From UBA7430 sp002478765 (GTDB lineage Bacteria > Bacteroidota > Bacteroidia > Flavobacteriales > UBA7430), in NCBI GenBank assembly GCA_943789355.1, contig CALSTU010000002.1:496001-560000 (forward strand): a stretch of DNA of 64,000 bases. Reading direction: 5' to 3'. The notes under the pieces were generated by a model that saw only the letters and a program-made list of their open reading frames with translations, did not search any database and was not told the origin of the DNA. The position numbers were made by a program, and so were the translations under genes. Below, piece by piece: positions 40,344 to 49,497 of the stretch; the first letter of the stretch is position 1; every line of letters starts with the position of its first letter.

Positions 40344-40793
40344 TTAAAGGGTTGTAGCCGAACCACCTGCTGCCTCAATGGCAGATTGTGCTGTAGCTGT
40401 AAATTTGTGAGCAGTTATGGACAACTTAGCTGTTAAAGCCCCTCTACCCAAAATTTTAACCAAGTCGTTTTTACGTGCCAAACCATTGGACATCAAAACT
40501 TCTAGAGTCACCTCGTCGGTAATTTTCTTTGTATCAACCAAAGCCTGGATTGTATCAAGGTTGATCCCTTTATACTCTACGCGATTGATATTCTTAAATC
40601 CAAATTTAGGAACACGACGTTGTAAAGGCATTTGACCACCTTCAAATCCAATCTTTCTGGAGTAACCCGATCTAGATTTTTGTCCTTTGTGTCCACGAGT
40701 GGAAGTACCACCGTGACCAGATCCCTGACCACGAGCAATACGTTTTTTATTTTTCACCGAGCCTGTGGCTGGTTTCAAATTACTTAAATTCAT
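40344..40793 (-). CDS. rplO: Ribosomal protein uL15
   Basis: Late-assembly 50S protein. It has 149 residues, with the glycine- and arginine-rich N-terminal arm GRGQGSGHGGTSTRGHKGQK-type segment that reaches into 23S rRNA (residues about 20-42) and the globular C-terminal part. It lies between rpmD and secY. Confidence 0.97.
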   Translation of the reverse strand: MNLSNLKPATGSVKNKKRIARGQGSGHGGTSTRGHKGQKSRSGYSRKIGFEGGQMPLQRRVPKFGFKNINRVEYKGINLDTIQALVDTKKITDEVTLEVLMSNGLARKNDLVKILGRGALTAKLSITAHKFTATAQSAIEAAGGSATTL

Positions 40794-40815
40794 CTTCCGA
40801 TTCCTTTAATAGTTC

Positions 40816-40998
40816 TTACTTAACTTCTTCTACTTCTATCAAGTGCTTTACAGCATTCACCATCCCTAAAATTTGAGGAGTAGCTTCTTGCTCAACAACG
40901 TGATTGATCTTCTTAAGACCCAATGCCGCTAGAGTTCTCTTTTGACGCTCAGGTCGATCGATCTTACTTCGGACTTGTTTAATTTTTATCTTGGCCAT
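40816..40998 (-). CDS. rpmD: Ribosomal protein uL30
   Basis: A 60-residue 50S protein, the short bacterial form, with IKQVRSKIDRPERQKRTLAA and NHVVEQEATPQILGMVNAV. It starts 9 bases after rpsE. Confidence 0.97.
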   Translation of the reverse strand: MAKIKIKQVRSKIDRPERQKRTLAALGLKKINHVVEQEATPQILGMVNAVKHLIEVEEVK

Positions 40999-41007
40999 CT
41001 GTGTACT

Positions 41008-41535
41008 TTATTTAGCGTTAAATACCTTACTCATCGAAATTCCTCTCTGAGCTGCTATTGAACGAGCATCTCTCAGCTGCAACAAAGCATCCATGGTAGC
41101 CTTCACAACGTTGTGAGGGTTTGATGAACCTTTAGATTTTGCCAAGATATCGTGAACACCTACAGATTCAATAACTGCACGCATTGCACCACCAGCAATA
41201 ACTCCTGTACCATGAGAAGCAGGGCGCATAAAAATACGTGATCCTCCAAATTTACCATTTTGCTCGTGCGGTATACTACCATTCACGACTGGTATACGAT
41301 ACAAATTTTTCTTTGCATCTTCAGTACCTTTAGTGATTGCAGAAACAACTTCCTGAGCTTTACCCATTCCATGTCCAACAACACCATCCTCGTTACCAAC
41401 GACCATAATAGCAGAAAAACTGAATGTTCTACCACCCTTAGTCACTTTAGTAACCCGTTGTATACCTACCAAACGCTCTTTAAGTTCCAAGCCTGAAGGC
41501 TTCACCTTTTCTAGGTTGTAATATTTACTTGCCAT
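41008..41535 (-). CDS. rpsE: Ribosomal protein uS5
   Basis: 30S body protein at the mRNA entry, involved in decoding accuracy. It has 175 residues with the double-stranded-RNA-binding-like N-terminal domain (GGRTFSFSAIMVVGNEDG) and ASHGTGVIAGGAMRAV. It starts 6 bases after rplR. Confidence 0.98.
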   Translation of the reverse strand: MASKYYNLEKVKPSGLELKERLVGIQRVTKVTKGGRTFSFSAIMVVGNEDGVVGHGMGKAQEVVSAITKGTEDAKKNLYRIPVVNGSIPHEQNGKFGGSRIFMRPASHGTGVIAGGAMRAVIESVGVHDILAKSKGSSNPHNVVKATMDALLQLRDARSIAAQRGISMSKVFNAK

Positions 41536-41541
41536 AATTTC

Positions 41542-41895
41542 TTAGAATTTAAGTCCGCCTTCTCTAGCTCCATCAGCTAAAGATTTGATTCTTCCGTGGT
41601 ATAAGTATCCGTTTCTATCGAAAACACATTGTGTGATTCCTGCAGCAACAGCTTTTTCAGCAAGGGCTTTACCAACAACGTTGGCTTGTTCGATTTTCGT
41701 CCCCTCAACCTTAACAGCTTTATCGGTAGAAGCCGCAGACAACAATGTCGTTCCTGCTAAATCATCGATTAACTGTGCGTAAATCGATTTGTTACTTCTA
41801 AAAACTGAAAGTCTTGGAGTCGTAGCTGTACCATCGATGTTCTTTCGAACACGCATTTTGATACGCTTTCTTCTATATTCTTTTGACAGTGCCAT
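41542..41895 (-). CDS. rplR: Ribosomal protein uL18
   Basis: 5S rRNA-binding protein of the 50S central protuberance. It has 117 residues with RLSVFRSNKSIYAQLIDD and the end VFDRNGYLYHGRIKSLADGAREGGLKF. It lies between rplF (11 bases) and rpsE. Confidence 0.98.
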   Translation of the reverse strand: MALSKEYRRKRIKMRVRKNIDGTATTPRLSVFRSNKSIYAQLIDDLAGTTLLSAASTDKAVKVEGTKIEQANVVGKALAEKAVAAGITQCVFDRNGYLYHGRIKSLADGAREGGLKF

Positions 41896-41906
41896 AGCTT
41901 CTATTT

Positions 41907-42458
41907 TTAGCCTGCAGTTTTACCTGCTTTTCTTCTAATCTCTTCTCCTACAAACTTAACACCTTTTCCTTTGTATGGCTCAGGTTTTCTCATCGATCGG
42001 ATTTTTGCTGCAACCAATCCAATGAGTTGTTTGTCGTGAGAGCTTAATTTAACAATTGGGTTTTTACCCTTATCAGATACAGTTTCAACTTTAACTTCAG
42101 GACAAATTTCAAACACAATATTGTGTGAGAAACCTAAACTGAGTTCAAGCTGCTGACCTCTGTTAGAAGCACGGTAACCTACTCCGACTAGTTCGAGTTC
42201 TTTTGTATACCCTTTAGAGACTCCTTCAATCATATTGAAAATCAAAGCTCGGTACAAACCGTGTTTAGCTCTAGATTCTTTTAGATCATTTAGTCTTTCG
42301 AGAGTAACAACTGAATCCTCGACTCTTACGGCGATTGGTTCTGTGACCTGCAGAGATAGTTCCCCAAGTTTACCCTTAACAGTTACTTCATTTGATGAAG
42401 ATACTGCAACGGTAATTCCTTCAGGAATTACGACCGGTTGTTTACCTATTCTTGACAT
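41907..42458 (-). CDS. rplF: Ribosomal protein uL6
   Basis: 50S protein near the sarcin-ricin loop and the factor-binding site. It has 183 residues with two repeated domains, LVGVGYRA in the middle and RKPEPYKGKGVKFVGEEIRR near the end. It starts 20 bases after rpsH. Confidence 0.98.
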   Translation of the reverse strand: MSRIGKQPVVIPEGITVAVSSSNEVTVKGKLGELSLQVTEPIAVRVEDSVVTLERLNDLKESRAKHGLYRALIFNMIEGVSKGYTKELELVGVGYRASNRGQQLELSLGFSHNIVFEICPEVKVETVSDKGKNPIVKLSSHDKQLIGLVAAKIRSMRKPEPYKGKGVKFVGEEIRRKAGKTAG

Positions 42459-42478
42459 TTCTTAACGTTTTCCGTTGA

Positions 42479-42877
42479 TTAATAAACGTAACATAACACT
42501 TCTCCACCCACATTTAATGAGCGAGCTTCCTTATCAGTCATCACTCCACTTGAAGTAGAAACGATGGCTACACCTAACCCGTTCAATACTCTTGGCATAG
42601 ATGCCGAAGAAGAGTATTTCCGTAAGCCGGGCTTTGAAGCTCTTTTCAAAGATGTAATTGCAGGCATTTTTGTGATTGCATTGTATTTCAAAGCAATTTT
42701 GATGCTACCTTGTGCATTGTTATTTTCGAACTTGAAGTTCAAGATATAACCCTGATCTTTTAAGATCTTAGTTATTTCTTTCTTTAGATTTGATGCAGGC
42801 ACTTCAACAACTCTGTGGTTCGCCATGATGGCGTTACGAAGTCGCGTTAAGTAATCTGCTATTGGATCTGTATACAT
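42479..42877 (-). CDS. rpsH: Ribosomal protein uS8
   Basis: Primary 16S-binding protein of the 30S platform; in E. coli it also represses the spc operon by binding the rplE mRNA. It has 132 residues with DPIADYLTRLRNA and the C-terminal signature GVAIVSTSSGVMTDKEA. Confidence 0.98.
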   Translation of the reverse strand: MYTDPIADYLTRLRNAIMANHRVVEVPASNLKKEITKILKDQGYILNFKFENNNAQGSIKIALKYNAITKMPAITSLKRASKPGLRKYSSSASMPRVLNGLGVAIVSTSSGVMTDKEARSLNVGGEVLCYVY

Positions 42878-42898
42878 AATTTTGTAACTTTTATCAGT

Positions 42899-43168
42899 TT
42901 ACCAACTTGCTTTTTTCACACCTGGGATTAATCCGAAGTTAGCCATTTCACGAAATGTTACACGTGAAACACCAAACTGACGCATGTATCCTTTAGGTCT
43001 ACCTGTTAACTTACAACGATTGTGAAGTCGAACTGGGGATGCATTCTTAGGAAGCTTTTGCAATCCCTCGTAATCTCCAGCTGCTTTCAATGCTGCACGC
43101 TTTTCAGCGTATTTGTCAACCATTTTTTGTCTTTTAAGCTCTCTGGCTTTCATTGATTCTTTTGCCAT
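42899..43168 (-). CDS. rpsN: Ribosomal protein uS14, zinc-free form
   Basis: 30S head protein. I start at ATG 43168 (MAKESMKARELKRQKM, 89 residues), four bases after the rplE stop; the longer ORF would overlap rplE and lacks family similarity. The length and the block RLHNRCKLTGRPKGYMRQFG without CxxC pairs show the long, cysteine-free form. Confidence 0.97.
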   Translation of the reverse strand: MAKESMKARELKRQKMVDKYAEKRAALKAAGDYEGLQKLPKNASPVRLHNRCKLTGRPKGYMRQFGVSRVTFREMANFGLIPGVKKASW

Positions 43169-43172
43169 CCTT

Positions 43173-43721
43173 CTATTTTTTAAATGGTAAACCAAATTCC
43201 TTTAATAATTCAAAAGCTTCTTTATCGGTATTAGCAGAAGTCACCATAGTGATATCCATACCGGTAATTTTATTTACCTGATCAATAAAGATTTCAGGAA
43301 ATATAATTTGCTCTTTGATACCCAAGTTGTAGTTCCCTCTACCGTCAAACCCTTTTGCGTTGATTCCGTGGAAGTCACGAACAGCAGGTAAAGCAGTTGA
43401 AACTAAACGATCTAAGAATTCATACATACGTTCACCACGTAATGTAACGCGAACACCAACCGGCATTGCTTTTCTTAATTTAAAGTTTGAGATATCCTTC
43501 TTAGAAAGCGTAGGTACCGATTTTTGTCCCGTAATACGAGTCATTTCATCGATTGCAACATCAACTAACTTCTTGTCAGTTGTTGCTTCACCAACACCTT
43601 GGTTAATACAGATTTTCTCTAACTTAGGCACTTGCATGATGTTTTTGTAACTCATGCGCTCCTTGAGAGACGCAACAATCTCGTTGCGATATTTCTCTTG
43701 TAGTCTTGGAGTGTACGTCAT
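43173..43721 (-). CDS. rplE: Ribosomal protein uL5
   Basis: 5S rRNA-binding protein contacting P-site tRNA and 30S. It has 182 residues with CINQGVGEA, RGERMYEFLDRLV and the long loop FHGINAKGFDGRGNYNLGI. Its ATG overlaps the rplX stop in a TAATG, giving tight translational coupling. Confidence 0.98.
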   Translation of the reverse strand: MTYTPRLQEKYRNEIVASLKERMSYKNIMQVPKLEKICINQGVGEATTDKKLVDVAIDEMTRITGQKSVPTLSKKDISNFKLRKAMPVGVRVTLRGERMYEFLDRLVSTALPAVRDFHGINAKGFDGRGNYNLGIKEQIIFPEIFIDQVNKITGMDITMVTSANTDKEAFELLKEFGLPFKK

Positions 43722-44035
43722 TATAGAACCTCCCCTGATTTTTTAGAGTATCTAACCAACTTACCATCTTCATTCAACTTTCTTCCTAAACGGCTCGCTT
43801 GACCTTTCGAATCAACAACCATTAGGTTAGAAATGTGAACAGAAGCTTCGCTCTTAACAATTCCTCCTTGAGGACTAGCAGCGCTTGGCTTAGTGTGTTT
43901 CGATACCATGTTAATGCCTTCTACGAAGGCTCTTTTTTTCTCGAGATCAACAGAAACTACTTTACCTGTCTTACCGTTATCGGTACCAGTAAGTATTTTT
44001 ACTGTATCTCCTTTTTTAATATGTAATTTCGACAT
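43721..44035 (-). CDS. rplX: Ribosomal protein uL24
   Basis: Assembly-initiator protein of the 50S near the tunnel exit. It has 104 residues with a KOW motif (KKGDTVKILTGTDNGKTGKV) and VEGINMVSKHTKPS. Its stop codon overlaps the start of rplE. Confidence 0.98.
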   Translation of the reverse strand: MSKLHIKKGDTVKILTGTDNGKTGKVVSVDLEKKRAFVEGINMVSKHTKPSAASPQGGIVKSEASVHISNLMVVDSKGQASRLGRKLNEDGKLVRYSKKSGEVL

Positions 44036-44046
44036 CCTAAATGGTT

Positions 44047-44415
44047 TTATAACACCTCTGGTGCTAGTGAAACTATTTTCATGTACTGCTTATCACGTAA
44101 TTCACGAGCTACGGGCCCGAAAACACGTGTACCTCTCATTTCTCCGGTAGTGCTCAACAATACACAAGCATTATCATCAAATCGGATATACGATCCATCC
44201 TGACGACGTACTTCTTTTTTTGTACGAACAACCACAGCAGTAGAAACCTGACCTTTCTTTACAGTGCCAGCTGGTATGGCTGCTTTAACTGTAACTACGA
44301 TCTTGTCTCCCAATGAGGCATATCTTCTGCGAGTACCACCTAATACACGAATACAAAGTACTTCTTTGGCTCCGGTATTGTCGGCTACTTTTAAACGACT
44401 TTCCTGTTGTACCAT
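44047..44415 (-). CDS. rplN: Ribosomal protein uL14
   Basis: 50S interface protein forming bridges with 16S rRNA. It has 122 residues with VQQESRLKVADNTGAKEVLC and the signature block RFDDNACVLL. It is one base from rpsQ. Confidence 0.98.
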   Translation of the reverse strand: MVQQESRLKVADNTGAKEVLCIRVLGGTRRRYASLGDKIVVTVKAAIPAGTVKKGQVSTAVVVRTKKEVRRQDGSYIRFDDNACVLLSTTGEMRGTRVFGPVARELRDKQYMKIVSLAPEVL

Positions 44416-44416
44416 T

Positions 44417-44674
44417 TTACTTTGCTCTTTCTAGGATTTCTACTACTCTCCAATTCTTTGTCTTACTCAATGGGCGAGTTTCCATGATGCGCACGGTATC
44501 ACCGATATTGCAATCATTTTTGTCGTCGTGAGCAACAAACGTAGAACTTTTCTTCACAAACTTTCCGTACATCGGGTGTCTCTCTTTACGTTCGATAGAT
44601 ACCGTTACGGACTTGTCCATTTTGTTGCTTTTCACAACACCAACACGTTCTTTTCTAAGATTTCTAGTTTCCAT
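44417..44674 (-). CDS. rpsQ: Ribosomal protein uS17
   Basis: OB-fold 30S protein that binds 16S rRNA early in assembly. It has 85 residues with RKERVGVVKSNKMDKSVTVS and IGDTVRIMETRPLSKTK. It lies between rpmC and rplN. Confidence 0.98.
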   Translation of the reverse strand: METRNLRKERVGVVKSNKMDKSVTVSIERKERHPMYGKFVKKSSTFVAHDDKNDCNIGDTVRIMETRPLSKTKNWRVVEILERAK

Positions 44675-44681
44675 TGTTGTT

Positions 44682-44876
44682 TTATGCTTCTAGTTCTCTT
44701 CTTCTAACCTCTGTTAGAATACGCGCAACTGTTTTCTTTGTTTCTCGGATTTGTACAGGATTCTCAATCGGAGATACTGCATGCGCCAAATTTAATTTGG
44801 ATAATGTAGCTCTTTCCTCTTTTAGTTTCCCTACCAACTCCTCAGTTGACATTTCAATAATTACAGCTTGTTTCAT
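44682..44876 (-). CDS. rpmC: Ribosomal protein uL29
   Basis: A 64-residue helical hairpin protein at the tunnel exit, near the trigger factor and SRP docking site. Typical blocks are MSTEELVGKLKEERATLSKL and VRRELEA-like end residues. It starts 21 bases after rplP. Confidence 0.96.
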   Translation of the reverse strand: MKQAVIIEMSTEELVGKLKEERATLSKLNLAHAVSPIENPVQIRETKKTVARILTEVRRRELEA

Positions 44877-44897
44877 CGCTAATAATACTTTTATCGA

Positions 44898-45320
44898 TTA
44901 AGCTTCAACGTAATCTCTTCGGACTACGAACTTAGTTGTTATAGGTAACTTCTGTGCAGCCAAGCGAAGTGCTTCTTTGGCAATTTCCAGAGGTACACCG
45001 TCTAATTCAAACATAATACGTCCAGGTCTTACGACAGCGGCCCAGTATTCTGGGGCACCTTTACCTTTACCCATACGTACTTCTGCAGGCTTCTTTGTAA
45101 TCGGTTTGTCTGGAAAAATACGGATCCACATTTGTCCTTCACGCTTCATGTAACGCGTTGCAGCGATACGAGCAGCTTCGATTTGACGAGAAGTGATCCA
45201 ACATTCATCCAAAGCTTTGATAGCGAAAGATCCAAAAGCAATTTGGTTACCACGTCCGGCATTACCCTTCATGCGGCCCTTTTGCATTTTTCGGAACTTC
45301 GTTCTTTTTGGTTGTAACAT
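44898..45320 (-). CDS. rplP: Ribosomal protein uL16
   Basis: 50S protein near the A site and peptidyl-transferase centre. It has 140 residues with LQPKRTKFRKMQKGRMKGNA, RIFPDKPITKKPAEVRMGKG and GAPEYWAAVVRPG. It follows rpsC by 28 bases, a larger gap than most in this block. Confidence 0.98.
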   Translation of the reverse strand: MLQPKRTKFRKMQKGRMKGNAGRGNQIAFGSFAIKALDECWITSRQIEAARIAATRYMKREGQMWIRIFPDKPITKKPAEVRMGKGKGAPEYWAAVVRPGRIMFELDGVPLEIAKEALRLAAQKLPITTKFVVRRDYVEA

Positions 45321-45348
45321 CTTTCTTACGTTTTAGTAGAGCTTATTA

Positions 45349-46068
45349 CTACTTTCTTTTTCTACGTTGTGAACCACCTCTGGCTCCACGACTTGACTTT
45401 TTTGGTCCTTTCGATAAAGTCTCGATAGGCGTTAAGTCTCGTTTACCATACAATTCACCTTTGCATATCCAAACCTTAACACCCAATACTCCATAGGTTG
45501 TGTGAGATTCAACAAGGGCGTAATCGATATCAGCACGGAAAGTATGTAAAGGCGTTCTACCGTCTTTATACATTTCTGAGCGAGCCATTTCTGCACCATT
45601 CAAACGACCAGATACTTGTATTTTAATACCTTCGGCACCCATTCGCATCGCAGAAGCAATCGCCATCTTTACCGCACGACGGTAAGAAATACGTCCTTCA
45701 ATTTGACGAGCGATGGATTGGCCTACTAATTTAGCATCAATCTCAGGTCTCTTGATCTCATAGATATTCACTTGAACATCTTTTTGAGTTAGCTTTTTTA
45801 GCTCTTCTTTTAAACGATCTACTTCTGAACCACCTTTACCGATAATGATACCAGGTCTTGCAGTACAAATTGTAATCGTTACGAGCTTTAAGGTACGCTC
45901 GATAATCACTTTAGACACGCTTGCCTTAGCTAGACGAGCATCGATATACTTTCGTATTTTACTGTCTTCAGCTAACTTATCACCGAAGTCTTTTCCGCCA
46001 TACCATGCCGAATCCCATCCTCTGATGATTCCCAAACGGTTTCCAATTGGATTAGTCTTTTGTCCCAT
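45349..46068 (-). CDS. rpsC: Ribosomal protein uS3
   Basis: 30S head protein at the mRNA entry channel. It has 239 residues: N-terminal GQKTNPIGNRLGI, a type II KH domain with the loop GKGG (IIIGKGGSEVDRL), C-terminal GRLNGAEMARSE, and a basic tail (RGARGGSQRRKRK). Confidence 0.98.
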   Translation of the reverse strand: MGQKTNPIGNRLGIIRGWDSAWYGGKDFGDKLAEDSKIRKYIDARLAKASVSKVIIERTLKLVTITICTARPGIIIGKGGSEVDRLKEELKKLTQKDVQVNIYEIKRPEIDAKLVGQSIARQIEGRISYRRAVKMAIASAMRMGAEGIKIQVSGRLNGAEMARSEMYKDGRTPLHTFRADIDYALVESHTTYGVLGVKVWICKGELYGKRDLTPIETLSKGPKKSSRGARGGSQRRKRK

Positions 46069-46074
46069 ATCAGC

Positions 46075-46479
46075 TTATTCTTTTTCTGATTTACTTCCCA
46101 CCACGACTGTAACGTGATTTGAACGCTTTCTAATTCTGTGAGCTCTTCCCTGAGGAGCTGGACGTAAACGTTTCAATACTCGAGCACTGTCGACTTGAAT
46201 TTCTTTTACAAACAAACCGCTGTCTTCCATTCGAGCGTCTTCATTCTTTGCTTGCCAGTTGGCAACTGCTGAAAGAAGGAGCTTTTCTAACCGATTAGAG
46301 GCCTCTTTTGTGTTAAATTTCAATATCTGAAGAGCTTTGTTTACTTCAACTCCACGAACCAAATCAGCCACAAGACGCATTTTTCTCGGGGAAGTAGGGC
46401 AATTGTTTAGCTTTGCAAAAGCTACGTTTGAACGCGCTTCTTTCAACGCTACTGCCGTATTATGTTTTCTTTTTCCCAT
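46075..46479 (-). CDS. rplV: Ribosomal protein uL22
   Basis: 50S protein whose long loop lines the exit tunnel. It has 134 residues with SPRKMRLVADLVRG and the loop/tail region RVLKRLRPAPQGRAHRIRKR. It lies between rpsS (18 bases) and rpsC (6 bases). Confidence 0.98.
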   Translation of the reverse strand: MGKRKHNTAVALKEARSNVAFAKLNNCPTSPRKMRLVADLVRGVEVNKALQILKFNTKEASNRLEKLLLSAVANWQAKNEDARMEDSGLFVKEIQVDSARVLKRLRPAPQGRAHRIRKRSNHVTVVVGSKSEKE

Positions 46480-46497
46480 GATTAAGGCTTAATTCTG

Positions 46498-46776
46498 TTA
46501 TCTTTTACCTTTATCTTTTTTACCGCCATGACCTCTATAGGTACGGGTAAGGGCGAATTCGCCCAACTTATGACCTACCATGTTTTCTGTTACGAATACA
46601 GGTATGAACTGACGACCATTGTGTACAGCTATCGTTTGGCCAACAAAATCAGGCGTAATCATTGAGGCTCTTGACCAAGTTTTGATTACCGATTTTTTGT
46701 TTGCCGCAGCATTTGCTAGAACTTTCTTCTCTAGCTTAAAGTGTACGTAAGGTCCTTTTTTTAGTGAACGCGCCAT
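46498..46776 (-). CDS. rpsS: Ribosomal protein uS19
   Basis: 30S head protein that pairs with S13. It has 92 residues with ARSLKKGPYV, TWSRASMITPDFVGQTIAVH and GHKLGEFALTRTYRGHGG. It starts 6 bases after rplB. Confidence 0.98.
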   Translation of the reverse strand: MARSLKKGPYVHFKLEKKVLANAAANKKSVIKTWSRASMITPDFVGQTIAVHNGRQFIPVFVTENMVGHKLGEFALTRTYRGHGGKKDKGKR

Positions 46777-46782
46777 AACTTT

Positions 46783-47607
<825 letters not shown>

Positions 47608-47614
47608 AACTTAA

Positions 47615-47905
47615 TTAAATATTGCTATAAAAATCAATACTTTCTCCTTCAGCTATATCTACGATAGCTTTTTTGTAAGAATTGGTTCTACCACTAACAA
47701 CGCCACCCTTTGTGTTTCGGGATTTAGCCTTACCAGGATACACCATCGTTCTTACTTTTTCAACAGAGACGCCGTACATCTTCTCTACAGCATCCTTGAT
47801 TTCGAGCTTATTAGCTCTTCGATCAACGATAAACCCAAAGCGATTAAACTTTTCGCTATCATCTGTCATCTTCTCGGTAATTACCGGTTTAATAAGAATG
47901 TTCAT
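47615..47905 (-). CDS. rplW: Ribosomal protein uL23
   Basis: 50S protein at the tunnel exit and docking site for trigger factor and SRP. It has 96 residues with LIKPVITEKMT, KLEIKDAVEKMYGVSVEKV and a basic loop. It starts 7 bases after rplD. Confidence 0.97.
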   Translation of the reverse strand: MNILIKPVITEKMTDDSEKFNRFGFIVDRRANKLEIKDAVEKMYGVSVEKVRTMVYPGKAKSRNTKGGVVSGRTNSYKKAIVDIAEGESIDFYSNI

Positions 47906-47912
47906 CGTCTGT

Positions 47913-48539
47913 TTAACTTAAAATGTTCTCTATTTTCTCTACAGCTCCCTCAGTCAATAAAACCGTCCCAGAATTAAGAATCTTGTAAGTACTTAATTCT
48001 GAGGCTGTTACTACTTGGGTGCGTTGTAAATTTCGCGACGACAAATATACATTTTTATTCGTATCCGCAAGGACTAACAACGTTTTTTTGCCGCTAAGAC
48101 CAAGGTCTCCTATCATCTTTGAATAAGAAGAAGTTTTCGGAGATTCGAAACTGAAATTTTCTAAAACTACAATAGCCTCTTCTTTTGCTTTAATCGTAAA
48201 AGCAGATTTACGAGCTAAAGTCTTCAACTTTTTATTCAATTTGAAAGAATAATTTCTTGGACGTGGTCCAAAAGCACGACCACCACCACGAAATACAGGA
48301 GACTTAATACTACCTGCACGTGCTGTACCCGTACCTTTTTGTTTCTTAATCTTTCGAGTACTACCTGTAATCTCCGCTCTTTCTTTAGACTTGTGTGTCC
48401 CCTGGCGTTGGTTGGCCAAATACTGTTTCACATCTAAATATACAGCGTGATCGTTAGGCTCGATGGCGTAAATCGCTTCGTTTAAAGATACTTTTCTTCC
48501 TGTATCTTTACCTGAAATATCTAATACTACTGTTTCCAT
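47913..48539 (-). CDS. rplD: Ribosomal protein uL4
   Basis: 50S protein with a loop in the exit tunnel; in E. coli L4 also represses the S10 operon. It has 208 residues with the conserved loop KQKGTGTARAGSIKSPVFRG and GGRAFGPRPRNYS. Its start overlaps the rplC stop by one base. Confidence 0.97.
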   Translation of the reverse strand: METVVLDISGKDTGRKVSLNEAIYAIEPNDHAVYLDVKQYLANQRQGTHKSKERAEITGSTRKIKKQKGTGTARAGSIKSPVFRGGGRAFGPRPRNYSFKLNKKLKTLARKSAFTIKAKEEAIVVLENFSFESPKTSSYSKMIGDLGLSGKKTLLVLADTNKNVYLSSRNLQRTQVVTASELSTYKILNSGTVLLTEGAVEKIENILS

Positions 48540-49156
48540 TATTTCTCGATCGTTAAGAGTGAGTTTTTGGGTCCTGGTACAGAACCCTTAACAACTAAAA
48601 GGTTTTTATCCTTAAGCACTTTTAAGACCTCTAGATTGGCAACCGTAACTTGATCACCACCCATACGTCCTGCCATGCGCATTCCTTTGAATACACGTGC
48701 AGGGTACGAAGCCGCACCAATAGAACCTGGGGCACGTAAACGATTGTGCTGACCGTGCGTAGCATCACCTACACCACGGAAACCATGACGTTTTACAACC
48801 CCTTGAAAACCTTTACCCTTTGATACACCAGTTACATCAACATATTCACCTTCGACGAAAAGCTCAACGTCAACAACATCACCTAAACTTAGTTCTGAAT
48901 CGAAACCATCGAATTCTTGAACTTTAACTTTAGGGGTTGTCTTAGCTTTTGCAAAGTGACCCGTAAGTGCCTTACCGGTATTCTTTGCTTTCTTTTCGCC
49001 ATAACCCAGCTGAATAGCCTCGTAACCGTCTGTGTCGAGGGTTCTAACCTGTGTTACTACACAAGGACCAACTTCTAAAACCGTACAAGGGATGTTCTTC
49101 CCTTGTTCGTTGAAGATACTGGTCATTCCTACTTTTTTTCCAATTAAACCTGGCAT
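48539..49156 (-). CDS. rplC: Ribosomal protein uL3
   Basis: 50S assembly-initiator protein. It has 205 residues with LIGKKVGMTSIF, VSKGKGFQGVVKRHGFRG and the extension HGQHNRLRAPGSIGAASYP that reaches the peptidyl-transferase centre and holds the glutamine that can be methylated. It follows rpsJ by 25 bases. Confidence 0.98.
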   Translation of the reverse strand: MPGLIGKKVGMTSIFNEQGKNIPCTVLEVGPCVVTQVRTLDTDGYEAIQLGYGEKKAKNTGKALTGHFAKAKTTPKVKVQEFDGFDSELSLGDVVDVELFVEGEYVDVTGVSKGKGFQGVVKRHGFRGVGDATHGQHNRLRAPGSIGAASYPARVFKGMRMAGRMGGDQVTVANLEVLKVLKDKNLLVVKGSVPGPKNSLLTIEK

Positions 49157-49181
49157 TTTTGTTTATTTAATGGATAAATAA

Positions 49182-49487
49182 TTAAACCTTGATTTCTACT
49201 TCAACACCACTTGGCAACTCTAATCTCATCAAAGCATCAACTGTTTTTGACGAGGAGTTGTAGATGTCTAGTAAACGTTTGTAAGAGCTCAATTCGAACT
49301 GCTCACGTGCTTTCTTGTTCACGTGTGGCGAACGAAGAACTGTATAAATTCTTTTGTGCGTTGGCAATGGGATTGGCCCATTAACAACAGCACCTGTAGT
49401 CTTAACAGTTTTTACGATCTTCTCAGCAGACTTATCTACTAAGTTGTGGTCGTAAGACTTTAGTTTGATTCTAATCTTTTGACTCAT
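49182..49487 (-). CDS. rpsJ: Ribosomal protein uS10
   Basis: 30S head protein, also the NusE antitermination factor. It has 101 residues with QKIRIKLKSYDHNLVDKSAE and the loop GPIPLPTHKRIYTVLRSPHV. Here it follows fusA by 10 bases and tuf is absent from the usual fusA-tuf-rpsJ place. Confidence 0.98.
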   Translation of the reverse strand: MSQKIRIKLKSYDHNLVDKSAEKIVKTVKTTGAVVNGPIPLPTHKRIYTVLRSPHVNKKAREQFELSSYKRLLDIYNSSSKTVDALMRLELPSGVEVEIKV

Positions 49488-49497
49488 TATATCCGAA